Shown here in pieces: positions 15,095 through 22,079 of a stretch of 22,079 nucleotides of DNA. The notes beneath the pieces were generated by a model, which did no database searches, was not told the DNA's origin, and worked only from the letters and a program-made list of their open reading frames with translations. This DNA is from a bacterium (GTDB taxonomy: Bacteria > T1Sed10-126), in the NCBI GenBank assembly GCA_003554945.1, contig PWHN01000071.1, positions 1-22,079 of the forward strand, given 5' to 3'. A program made the position numbers and the translations under genes. The first letter of the stretch is position 1. Every line of letters begins with the position of its first letter.

Positions 15095-15508
15095 ATGACC
15101 TTTAAGGAGACAGATTTTCCTGACGTTCTTGACCAGATAAATTCCATCTGCAAGAGCGAGAAAAATCCAGCCGCCGCCGTTGAGATTATTCAGCAGGTGA
15201 TCCGCATTTATCAGCAAATTCCGATCTATCCGGGCCTTGTTGAGCTGGTTTCTAACGCTATTGAAGAAGAGGTGGAAGCCGACGATCTGGAAGTTGGTGA
15301 CCGGGTAACTTTTAAGGACGGTGGAGAGTTCTTCCTCGGTGAAATTGAAGAGATAAATGACAACCAGGTCAAACTCTCGCAAACAATCCACACCGAGTCC
15401 AGGGGCGATTTAGAATTTGAACTTAACAAATTCTCCGATTGCCGTAGAATTAACACTGACGCGTTAAAACAGGAATGGCCTGAGCTCTACTTCGAGGATG
15501 ATAACTAA
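15095..15508 (+). CDS. Conserved-looking hypothetical protein, 137 aa
   Basis: Not recognised. A small acidic soluble protein with no signal peptide or membrane segment. Residues 1-60 are helical in character, while residues about 64-95 (LEVGDRVTFKDGG, then GEIEEINDNQVKLSQ) look like a small beta-barrel of the SH3/KOW kind found in some nucleic-acid-associated proteins. It has a strong ribosome binding site, AAAGGAG at 15079-15085. Its stop overlaps the start of the CLP1-like kinase (TAATG), so the two are translationally coupled and probably work together. A role in RNA binding or in partnering the kinase is inferred from this coupling only. Confidence 0.85.
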   Translation: MTFKETDFPDVLDQINSICKSEKNPAAAVEIIQQVIRIYQQIPIYPGLVELVSNAIEEEVEADDLEVGDRVTFKDGGEFFLGEIEEINDNQVKLSQTIHTESRGDLEFELNKFSDCRRINTDALKQEWPELYFEDDN

Positions 15509-16755
15509 TGGACAAATTAACGCTTGAGAAAAATGACATCTATCTGCTTGAGGGACCACAGGAAATTAAAGTTGTGGAAGGAAGTATTGAGGTCGTTGGC
15601 GCCCAGATGGGAACCGACGACGAGCTTGAGATTCCCCGGGGCAAAACTATTCCCGTGGAAGCTCTCAGCGATTCCACCATCAAAGCCTCCAACCTCAACG
15701 ACGAGACGATGGAAAAACTGGACGAACGTTCCATCCCAGAGAGCTGGGATAAGCTCGTCGAAGAATTAATAAGCAGCGGTTCCGAAACCATTCTCGTCAT
15801 TGGCGAGATGGATACCGGGAAAACTTTCTTTTCTACCTACCTGACCAACAGTCTGCTTAACAACAACGACCGGGTCGGCATTATGGACTGTGACGTCGGA
15901 CAGAGCGATATTGGGCCGCCCGGCACAATCGGCGTTGCTATGGTAGAGAAACCAGCTGTAGCCCTTGACACTGTTGGCTGGGATGAGCTGGCCTTCGTAG
16001 GCGCCCATTCCCCCGGCTTACACCTGGTTCCCTTCTTAAGTGGAATCCGACATCTCGCCGATCGGGCACTCCAAAAAAACGATGTGCTCATTGTCGACAC
16101 TACCGGCTGGGTTCAAGGAGACGGAGGACGGACCGTTAAACAGGGTAAGATCGATATGCTCGACCCTGATAAAATTGTCCTGCTGCAGAAAGACCAGGAG
16201 CTCGAACACCTCGTTCACACAATTTCGAGCGAACGAGTTGAACGTGTTGATGTTTCGGACAAAGTCACTCCCACTCCCCCCAACGAACGTAAAGGGCTGC
16301 GAGAGCGCAGCATGGAAAGCTACATGGAAGATAATCAGCTGAAAAGTTTAAACCTCAAAAACTTTGGCCTCGAGCGGGTTTACTTTGGCTCAGGTTCTCC
16401 CCTACAGGTAGAGGATCCCCAGGTTTTGCATGCCGAGAAGTTATCCGGCTGGGAAGGCGTACTCGCAGTTGTCGAGGGAGAGTTATCCGCTACAACACGC
16501 GAAAAGCTGTCTGGCTACGGCCAGCTTAAGATCGTAAGTCCAGAAGTTGTTGAAGGTCTTCTCGTCAGCTTCACAACTGAAGACAACGTCTGTATTGGCC
16601 TTGGCGTCGTTGAATCCATAGACTTCGTTGAGAAAACCATGCAGGTCCATACGCCGCTGGGAAATCCCGAAGAAGCCTACCGGATTCAATTCGGTTCTCT
16701 TCGTTATCTTCCGGACGGTTCTGAAAACGGTTTCGTTGAGCCGGGAGCAATTTAA
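15508..16755 (+). CDS. CLP1-type polynucleotide 5'-kinase family protein
   Basis: A 415-aa P-loop protein of the CLP1/GRC3/NOL9 group, whose characterised members phosphorylate the 5'-hydroxyl end of RNA or DNA. An N-terminal beta-rich domain (1-80) is followed by Walker A GEMDTGKTFF (99-108) and DCDVGQSDIGPPGTIG (127-142, with D127), the CLP1_P signature. DTTGWVQGDGG lies near 196-206. A C-terminal beta-rich domain (about 310-415) completes the three-domain CLP1 layout. The start ATG overlaps the TAA of the 137-aa gene. Bacterial members are mostly uncharacterised, and some CLP1 relatives have lost kinase activity. Here the P-loop lysine (K105) and threonine are intact, so nucleotide binding is likely; the nucleic-acid substrate is unknown. 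Confidence 0.85.
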   Translation: MDKLTLEKNDIYLLEGPQEIKVVEGSIEVVGAQMGTDDELEIPRGKTIPVEALSDSTIKASNLNDETMEKLDERSIPESWDKLVEELISSGSETILVIGEMDTGKTFFSTYLTNSLLNNNDRVGIMDCDVGQSDIGPPGTIGVAMVEKPAVALDTVGWDELAFVGAHSPGLHLVPFLSGIRHLADRALQKNDVLIVDTTGWVQGDGGRTVKQGKIDMLDPDKIVLLQKDQELEHLVHTISSERVERVDVSDKVTPTPPNERKGLRERSMESYMEDNQLKSLNLKNFGLERVYFGSGSPLQVEDPQVLHAEKLSGWEGVLAVVEGELSATTREKLSGYGQLKIVSPEVVEGLLVSFTTEDNVCIGLGVVESIDFVEKTMQVHTPLGNPEEAYRIQFGSLRYLPDGSENGFVEPGAI

Positions 16756-16820
16756 CTGTCAAAGCAATTTGGTAAATTTGGCAGCGCTGTACGGCCACTT
16801 TCGTTTGAATCTATTAACTC

Positions 16821-18548
16821 GTGAATGATTTTACCGTTCTACCGGTCATTCAGGCGCGAGTTGGCTCCACACGTCTACCCGGCAAGGCTCTGGTAGAAAT
16901 CGCGGGGCGACCACTTACAGAACATGTCGTCCGTCGCGTTAACCGGGCGCTGTCAAAACCGGTCCTTGCCCTTCCCGATACTGCTGACAACGACCGTCTG
17001 GCAGAACAAGCCGAAGGCTGGCCGTGTCATGTCATCCGCGGGCCAGAAGAGGACGTCTTAAGACGTTTTATAAAAGCGACCGATAATTTTCAAGAAGCAG
17101 ATTTTATTGCTCGCATAACCGGTGACAACCCGCTGCTCTCAATGCAACTGCTCGAGCTAACCGCCAGGGAGGCTCTACGAACCGGGGCTGCTCTTACCTC
17201 GCCCGCTTTGACTCCGCTTGGTGTGAGCACCGGGATTGTAAAGATCGATGCGCTCAGAGAAGCTGATCAAAACGCAGATGAAAAAGCTGACCGCGAACAT
17301 GTTACTACCTGGGTCAAGAGAAAGAAAAAACAGGCCCAGCATCGTTTTCTTCCCCCATCTATCTACCGAGCTCCGGCCTATAGATTAACTGTTGACCGCC
17401 AGCCTGACCTGGATCTCATACGCGAGCTGTATGACCGCAGCAATACCGATCAACTACTTCCGACGGCCCGGGCAATCGAACTCCTCGATACGAATCCGGA
17501 GTTGCTTAACATCAATTGCAGCGTCCGCCAGAAATACTACGGCGGCCCCCCCACCTCTCTCCATTATTTCTTCAACTGCGGTGGCGAATGGGGCCACGGA
17601 CACCGCAGTCGGTTCCACCTGCTATCTAACGAAATTTTAGCCAACTCAGCTTTTAAACGCAGCTTCTACTCTACCGGAGGACCCAACCCCAGTACTCCTT
17701 CCGATGAATTATCAATATATATCCCCCAAACCGCTCTTCCTATTACTGAAACCCGACCAGAACTGAACGAATTAACCATTGCAAAGGACACCCGCCGCAG
17801 TGGAGCCGATGCTGTTGTGCTTGATGTCAAACAGTCCTCCCGGGATCTGGTCGAAGAGTTACAAAAAAACACCAACGTTGTGATCGGGATTGAAGACCGG
17901 GGTGACGGACGTGATATCATGGACGCCGTCTTTGATCCTAATCTTTACCCCGGTGTTCTAAAGAACGATTCTCTGGCTGAAGAAAAACAATTTTACGGAC
18001 CTGACTATGCCCTGATTGACCCTCAGTTTTCCAAAATTGACCCGGCCCCGGTAAGTAGCCAGTTCAAACGAGTCGGACTCTGTTTTGGTGGCACTGATCC
18101 CGCCGGAATTGCTCAAAAATTTATTGGTGAAATAGTCGAAGCTTTTCCCCACTTGGATTTTTTTCACTACGGCCCCGACCCCGGGGTTAAGGTTGAAAAT
18201 CTCCACTGCCAGGGGATAATATCCAATCCGGCGGAAGAATTTGCCGGCCACGACTTCCTCTTTATTTCCGGCGGTGTAATAAAATTCGAATTAGCCGCCC
18301 TCAAACGACCGACAGCAGTCATTACCCAAAATCGCGAACAGACTCTCAACACAAAACGCTTCCTTAAATATAATCAAATTTCCTGGCCCTGCTTCGACAA
18401 GAATTCCAGCCCGCAAGGATGGCACAGTCTGCTGGAAAAAGCTCACTGCCAAAACTACCGACAGAGTATGGTCGATAGCCTTGAGGGCGTTGTTGATGGG
18501 CGCGGCCTTCAGCGTCTATTGGATTTTCTTGAAAATAAGGTAGAATAG
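16821..18548 (+). CDS. SpsF-like cytidylyltransferase fused to a PseG-like glycosyltransferase-fold domain
   Basis: A 575-aa fusion. Residues 1-235 are an SpsF/KdsB-type cytidylyltransferase: QARVGSTRLPGK (11-22), RITGDNP (98-104), DREHVTTW (157-164) and the VDRQPDLDLIREL block (191-203). This half should activate an acidic sugar or similar acid with CTP. Residues 240-575 resemble PseG, the GT-B-fold UDP-sugar hydrolase of pseudaminic acid synthesis: GHGHRSR (258-264) corresponds to the PseG catalytic G-x-GH-x-x-R region, and GLCFGGTDPAG (419-429) and SGGVIKFELA (483-492) to its nucleotide-binding half. The GTG start lacks a clear ribosome binding site but gives the normal family N-terminus. 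The gene begins 66 bp after the kinase. The PseB, PseC and PseI partners are absent, so pseudaminic acid itself is unlikely to be the product. Confidence 0.85.
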   Translation: MNDFTVLPVIQARVGSTRLPGKALVEIAGRPLTEHVVRRVNRALSKPVLALPDTADNDRLAEQAEGWPCHVIRGPEEDVLRRFIKATDNFQEADFIARITGDNPLLSMQLLELTAREALRTGAALTSPALTPLGVSTGIVKIDALREADQNADEKADREHVTTWVKRKKKQAQHRFLPPSIYRAPAYRLTVDRQPDLDLIRELYDRSNTDQLLPTARAIELLDTNPELLNINCSVRQKYYGGPPTSLHYFFNCGGEWGHGHRSRFHLLSNEILANSAFKRSFYSTGGPNPSTPSDELSIYIPQTALPITETRPELNELTIAKDTRRSGADAVVLDVKQSSRDLVEELQKNTNVVIGIEDRGDGRDIMDAVFDPNLYPGVLKNDSLAEEKQFYGPDYALIDPQFSKIDPAPVSSQFKRVGLCFGGTDPAGIAQKFIGEIVEAFPHLDFFHYGPDPGVKVENLHCQGIISNPAEEFAGHDFLFISGGVIKFELAALKRPTAVITQNREQTLNTKRFLKYNQISWPCFDKNSSPQGWHSLLEKAHCQNYRQSMVDSLEGVVDGRGLQRLLDFLENKVE

Positions 18549-18633
18549 CGATTGTGTCACCCGTCTTTTCAACAGTAAATGGCCGAATGAACGAATGAAC
18601 TAAGAATAAATAATAATAACTACTCACCTTATT

Positions 18634-18707
18634 TTTCCCCCCTTGAAGGGGGGAAACACAAAGGGGGGTGAAAAACGATCCCTATCCCTCCAGGAGATAG
18701 GGGGTCG
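18634..18707. repeat. Two adjacent hairpins between the fusion gene and the aldolase
   Basis: The first (18634-18656) is a perfect palindrome, TTTCCCCCCTT and its reverse complement around one G. The second (18676-18707) pairs CGATCCCTATC with GATAGGGGGTCG around CCTCCAGGA, sharing CCCTCCAGG with the repeat at 14916-14983. Neither is followed by a T-run. They could reduce read-through or protect message ends, or be mobile repeats. Confidence 0.65.
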
Positions 18708-18749
18708 ATGATTAGTTACAAATAACCAACCATAAAGGAGTGGGTAGCA

Positions 18750-19532
18750 ATGGAACGAGACGAACGTTTTTTTGACACGGATCAAATCCAATTGCGGGAA
18801 CAGATCAAGCACCTGATTAAAGAGGATGACATTTGTGCCATGAAGCTTTCGACTGAAGACGCTGGAATGCCCTTTGAGGACATAAGAGAACGCCACCGTC
18901 TATTTGGAGATCTACTCCCAATTCAACTTAAAATCGGAGGACCGGAAGCTCGTAACGATATGCGCATGGCCGTTAAAATAGGTTGCCGGTCGCTAATTGC
19001 TCCAATGATTGAATCCCCATATGCTTTACAAAATTTTGTCACTGCTACCCACGAAACCCTGGGCGATCGAACAGCCGATTTTATTGATCTGCAAATAAAC
19101 ATTGAAACTCGTAAAGGGACTGAGGACATAGACAATATACTGGACACATCAGCAGCCGGCCAAATTGCCCAAATTACTATAGGCCGACACGACCTCTGCT
19201 GTTCTCTCAATAAAAAACCTAATCATCCTGATGTAACCGAGGCGGTCAAGAAAGTTGTAGAATCTGCTCGCAGCTATGGAATCTCCGTCTCCATAGGTGG
19301 GCGCATAACTCCCAATGACGCCGCCATGCTTACCCGCGAAATACGTCCCGATAAAATTAATACCCGCGAGGTCGGATTTAATGTCAAAGACCCGGATCAC
19401 TCCCGCGATATTGTTAAAAAACTACTTGAATTTGAAATTGACCTACTGAAACATGAAAGAGAGCTTTACCGCTCGGAAGACAACCGCATTTCCAGACGTA
19501 TAGAAAAACTTAAGGGACGACAGGGCCGCTAA
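18750..19532 (+). CDS. HpcH/HpaI aldolase/citrate lyase family protein
   Basis: A 260-aa divergent member of the PEP/pyruvate TIM-barrel aldolase superfamily, which makes or breaks C-C bonds using a metal-bound enolpyruvate. KIGGPEARND (61-70) and APMIESPYAL (84-93) match the family's beta-strands that end in PMVE. E119 (INIETRKG) and D148 (IGRHDL) sit where the divalent metal ligands are found. The C-terminal 40 residues are charged and helical. AAGGAG (18735-18740) lies nine bases before ATG. The next gene starts two bases after its stop, so they are co-translated. Together with the cytidylyltransferase upstream it could build a ketoacid that is then CMP-activated. The substrate cannot be told from sequence; citramalyl- or malyl-CoA lyase activity is a less likely alternative. 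Confidence 0.82.
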   Translation: MERDERFFDTDQIQLREQIKHLIKEDDICAMKLSTEDAGMPFEDIRERHRLFGDLLPIQLKIGGPEARNDMRMAVKIGCRSLIAPMIESPYALQNFVTATHETLGDRTADFIDLQINIETRKGTEDIDNILDTSAAGQIAQITIGRHDLCCSLNKKPNHPDVTEAVKKVVESARSYGISVSIGGRITPNDAAMLTREIRPDKINTREVGFNVKDPDHSRDIVKKLLEFEIDLLKHERELYRSEDNRISRRIEKLKGRQGR

Positions 19533-19533
19533 C

Positions 19534-21771
19534 ATGGCTAAAACCCTGATGCTCATCGGCGCCGGACAGATGCAGGTGCCGGCAATTCGAGAAGCCCGAG
19601 CCATGGGATTAACCACCGTTGTTCTCGACTACAATCCTGAAGCTCCCGGCATGGCGCTGGCGGACTATCCGATTGAAATGAGCACCCGGGATTTCGAAGG
19701 CTGTGTTCGTGTCGCCCGCGAGTTTGACAGCGAAACTATTGACGGCGTCATCACCGTCGGAACTGACGCCTCCCTCTCCCAGGCTGCTGTCTCTGAAGCG
19801 CTGGACCTGCCGGGAATAAAATTTACAGTTGCAGAACGTGCAACAAATAAAATAAAAATGCGGCGACAATTTGAAAAATATAACATTCCCCAGCCAGAGT
19901 TTCGCGAAATCTGGGATTTTGAAGAAATGCAAGCGGCGGTCGAAGAACTTGGTTTCCCGCTTGTCGTAAAACCGGCTGACAATATGGGCGGACGCGGCGT
20001 CCGTAAAATAGAGGACAGCGACGATCTGCAGCCCGGTTTTTCTAAAGCCAAAAACCTCTCCCCCCGGGGCGAGGTAATCGTTGAACAATACCTCCCGGGG
20101 CCGGAATATTCCACTGATTCGCTCTTTTTCAACGGCGAGCTAATTCACCAGGTTATCGCTGACCGAATTATTGAATTTGAACCCTTTTTTATTGAAACCG
20201 GCCATGTTCTTCCATCTGCCGAGGACCGCCAAACTCAGGAGCTTCTCCTCGAGCAAGCTCGCCGGGCGGCGGAAGCGCTTGGCATCGATTTTGGTGCCGC
20301 CAAAGGTGACATAAAACTCACCCCCGACGGACCTAAAATTGTCGAAATGGCCGCCCGGCTCTCCGGTGGTTTTATGTCCGGCTACACCTACCCGCTGGCA
20401 GCCGACCGTTCTATCATACGGGATGCTATTAGAATCTCTTTCGGTGAGAAACCGGACTGTCCCCTCAACCCCAAATACTCACGTGTTGCCATTGAAATGG
20501 CTGCTTTGCCTGATCCCGGCGAGGTCCGTAAAATAAGTGGCTATGAGGCGCTCCGCAATTCTCCCGGCGTAGAAGAAATTTTCATCAATGTAGACGTGGG
20601 TGGCAGAATCGTCAAACCCCGCAGTAACCTGGACAAACCGGCCAACGTAATTGTCACAGCGAACGATCACGATACAGCTCACCAGCGGGCCCGGCAGGCC
20701 GTAGATAAAATCAGGTTTGAGGTCGGTCCGCCGCCCGAGTTGACGTGGCAGGAAATTGAAGATCGTGCTCGCAAACGTTTCCAGGGCAGTTGCGCCGTCT
20801 GTGAAATATGTGACGGTCACCACTGTGCTGGCGAGGTACCCGGCGTTGGGGGCGTCGATACAGGCGACTCTTTTAAAGAAAATCTTCGGGCCCTGCGGCG
20901 CTGGAAAATCGATACTTGCTGCATTCAATCGGGCTCGCCTACTGACCTTTCGCTCACCCTCTGGGATTATGAACTTAAGCTACCCGTCCTAGCCGCTCCA
21001 ATCACCGGAACCAGCACTAACATGAACGGTGCTTTACCCGAGAGTCACTACGCTCGCGCCGTCGTCCAGGGCTGCCGCGCTGCCGGCTCACTGGCCTTTT
21101 TAGGCGACGGTGCAACAACTAATAAGTATAAAATTGGCCTCGACACAATTTCTGCTTCAGACGGATACGGTATCCCTGTTTTTAAACCTCGCATTAATCC
21201 CGACGAGGTTAGTAAACGAATCGAGCTGGCTGAAAAATCTGGAACACGCGCCACCGGTATCGATATTGATTCCATTAATCACGAATGTATGAAACTGCGC
21301 GGACAAAAAACTCGCGGCTATGACGCTCAGACAATCCAACAGCTTGCTACACAGACTGATCTTGCTTTCCTGCTCAAGGGAATTATGTCCGTCAAAGACG
21401 CTCAGCAGGCAATTGACTGCGGGGCCGACGGTATTATTGTCTCAAATCACGGCGGGCGGGTGCTGGACCAGCAGCCGGGAACCGCTGACGTTCTCCCTGA
21501 AATCGTTAGCGCCGTTGACAAACAGATTCCCGTCCTGGTTGACGGCGGCATTCGAACTGGAATTGATGTCTTTAAGTGCCTGGCTCTCGGCGCCAACGCT
21601 GTTCTTATCGGACGACCTCTTATGATTGCCGCTGTCGGCGCTGAACATGTCGGGGTCGAATTTTATCTCAAAAAAATTCGCGAGGAACTTCTGCAGGTCT
21701 GCGCTATGACCGATGTTTCTTCCTGCGCTGATTTTCACCCCGGCCTTTTGCGACAAACCACCCCCTATTAG
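19534..21771 (+). CDS. ATP-grasp ligase fused to an FMN-dependent alpha-hydroxy-acid dehydrogenase
   Basis: A 745-aa single-frame fusion. Residues 1-400 are an ATP-grasp enzyme of the CarB/PurK-like kind: MAKTLMLIGAGQMQVPAI (1-18), PLVVKPADNMGGRGVRKI (142-159), VEQYLPGPEYS (183-193) and the metal-binding end of KIVEMAARLSGG (268-279). This half should join a carboxylate to an amine through an acyl phosphate. Residues 418-735 match the complete Firmicutes stand-alone alpha-hydroxy-acid oxidising protein: a cysteine cluster C420, C423, C426, C431 before EVPGVGG, LLKGIMS (613-619), SNHGGR with H639, and VDGGIRTG...LIGRP (669-694) for FMN phosphate. It would oxidise a 2-hydroxyacid or reduce the ketoacid. 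It starts two bases after the aldolase. The fusion is unusual and I know of no characterised example. Confidence 0.9.
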   Translation: MAKTLMLIGAGQMQVPAIREARAMGLTTVVLDYNPEAPGMALADYPIEMSTRDFEGCVRVAREFDSETIDGVITVGTDASLSQAAVSEALDLPGIKFTVAERATNKIKMRRQFEKYNIPQPEFREIWDFEEMQAAVEELGFPLVVKPADNMGGRGVRKIEDSDDLQPGFSKAKNLSPRGEVIVEQYLPGPEYSTDSLFFNGELIHQVIADRIIEFEPFFIETGHVLPSAEDRQTQELLLEQARRAAEALGIDFGAAKGDIKLTPDGPKIVEMAARLSGGFMSGYTYPLAADRSIIRDAIRISFGEKPDCPLNPKYSRVAIEMAALPDPGEVRKISGYEALRNSPGVEEIFINVDVGGRIVKPRSNLDKPANVIVTANDHDTAHQRARQAVDKIRFEVGPPPELTWQEIEDRARKRFQGSCAVCEICDGHHCAGEVPGVGGVDTGDSFKENLRALRRWKIDTCCIQSGSPTDLSLTLWDYELKLPVLAAPITGTSTNMNGALPESHYARAVVQGCRAAGSLAFLGDGATTNKYKIGLDTISASDGYGIPVFKPRINPDEVSKRIELAEKSGTRATGIDIDSINHECMKLRGQKTRGYDAQTIQQLATQTDLAFLLKGIMSVKDAQQAIDCGADGIIVSNHGGRVLDQQPGTADVLPEIVSAVDKQIPVLVDGGIRTGIDVFKCLALGANAVLIGRPLMIAAVGAEHVGVEFYLKKIREELLQVCAMTDVSSCADFHPGLLRQTTPY

Positions 21772-21793
21772 GCAATCTGAAGCTAAAAACCAG

Positions 21794-21875
21794 AACCTAC
21801 CCAAGCATCTCTCCTCCCCTGGAGGGAGGGGATTAAGGGGAGGGGGGAAGGAATTTTGGAACCCTTCGGTAGGTT
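21794..21875. repeat. Palindromic repeat, inverted relative of the one at 14916-14983
   Basis: Its ends AACCTACC..AAG and CTTCGGTAGGTT form inverted repeats. Read on the minus strand it aligns with 14916-14983 through CTACCGAAG, CCTCCCTCCAGG and the GGTAGGTT end, with about 15 extra pyrimidine-rich bases in the middle. It lies 22 bp after the fusion gene's stop. Confidence 0.7.
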
Positions 21876-21945
21876 TTGTCTCACAGCAGAATAATCTTTC
21901 CTTTTTTTAGTTTTTCTGTTATTTTCTTATGAGCTTGTCCTAACC

Positions 21946-21984
21946 CGGATTATGCACAAAAAATACTTTTTCGTGCATAATCCG
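21946..21984. repeat. 39-bp palindrome
   Basis: CGGATTATGCAC (21946-21957) and GTGCATAATCCG (21973-21984) are perfect 12-bp inverted repeats. The 15-base centre begins with A6 and ends with T5C, so it nearly continues the pairing. It could be a bidirectional hairpin, a binding site or a mobile-element end. No T-run follows it. Confidence 0.75.
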
Positions 21985-22079
21985 CCTCTACGAGGTAGCA
22001 TTCAAGCTTTATTTGGCAAATAAAGCAAATTAAAATAAGTATGCCAATTTTACAGAGTGTTTTTTCACTCCACATGACA

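Larger units (their letters stand above)
21772..22079. other. Repeat-rich non-coding right edge
   Basis: No protein-like frame is seen. It holds a palindromic repeat (21794-21875), then a run of hairpins: a 39-bp palindrome (21946-21984), CCTC-TAC-GAGG (21985-21995) and GCTTTATTT/AAATAAAGC (22006-22026). GAGTG/CACTC around a T-run lies near the edge. The density of hairpins suggests the end of a mobile element or an element cluster continuing beyond the window. Confidence 0.45.

Noticed and set aside
19534-21771. Frameshift or assembly error joining two genes
   Set aside because: The frame is open throughout, with continuous codon use and complete motifs on both sides. There is no internal ribosome binding site with a start at the joint.

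Overview
The window comes from a bacterium of mid-range GC content. It has strong Shine-Dalgarno sites (AGGAG, AGGTGAT), frequent GTG and TTG starts, and tRNA genes without an encoded CCA. The proteins are Glu/Asp-rich. The gene mix (stand-alone RAM protein, AAA_32-type Lon, COG0731 radical SAM protein, CLP1-like kinase, Firmicutes-type FMN alpha-hydroxy-acid oxidising domain) suggests an anaerobic, perhaps halophilic, Firmicutes-like lineage. The species cannot be fixed from the sequence.

Layout. The left edge (1-17, minus) holds the first codons of an unidentified gene, followed by a rightward aspartate-type aminotransferase (358-1533). From 1534 to about 4000 is a repeat-rich tRNA region. 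It holds tRNA-His, tRNA-Pro and tRNA-Arg, all on the minus strand. An 8-bp tandem repeat (ACTTTCNN) ends 4-6 nt from the 3' end of each tRNA. The region also has a 242-bp element with inverted ends, a sulfotransferase gene and a degenerate copy of the tRNA-Pro 5' half.

From 9560 down to 4065 (minus) is a compact phosphonate operon: PEP mutase fused to a nucleotidyltransferase domain, phosphonopyruvate decarboxylase, a separate LicC-like cytidylyltransferase, an iron-type alcohol dehydrogenase (probable phosphonoacetaldehyde reductase) and a membrane-anchored alpha/beta hydrolase. Read in order, it predicts PEP -> phosphonopyruvate -> phosphonoacetaldehyde -> 2-hydroxyethylphosphonate -> a CMP-activated phosphonate, probably for decorating surface lipid or glycan. 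The nucleotidyltransferase domain fused to the mutase has lost key residues of its nucleotide-binding loop, while the separate enzyme keeps them.

After a 496-bp divergent intergenic region with a structured palindromic element comes a GshA-type glutamate-cysteine ligase (10057-11304). It meets tail-to-tail a leftward operon of a radical SAM enzyme, a Lon-family ATP-dependent protease and a RAM-domain protein.

From 15095 to 21771 the genes run rightward: an unknown 137-aa protein overlapping a CLP1-type polynucleotide kinase, an SpsF cytidylyltransferase/PseG-like fusion, an HpcH/HpaI-type aldolase, and a 745-aa ATP-grasp/FMN-dehydrogenase fusion. The last three look like an undescribed pathway that builds and activates a small acidic or sugar-like molecule. 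The right edge carries palindromic repeats related to one at 14916-14983.
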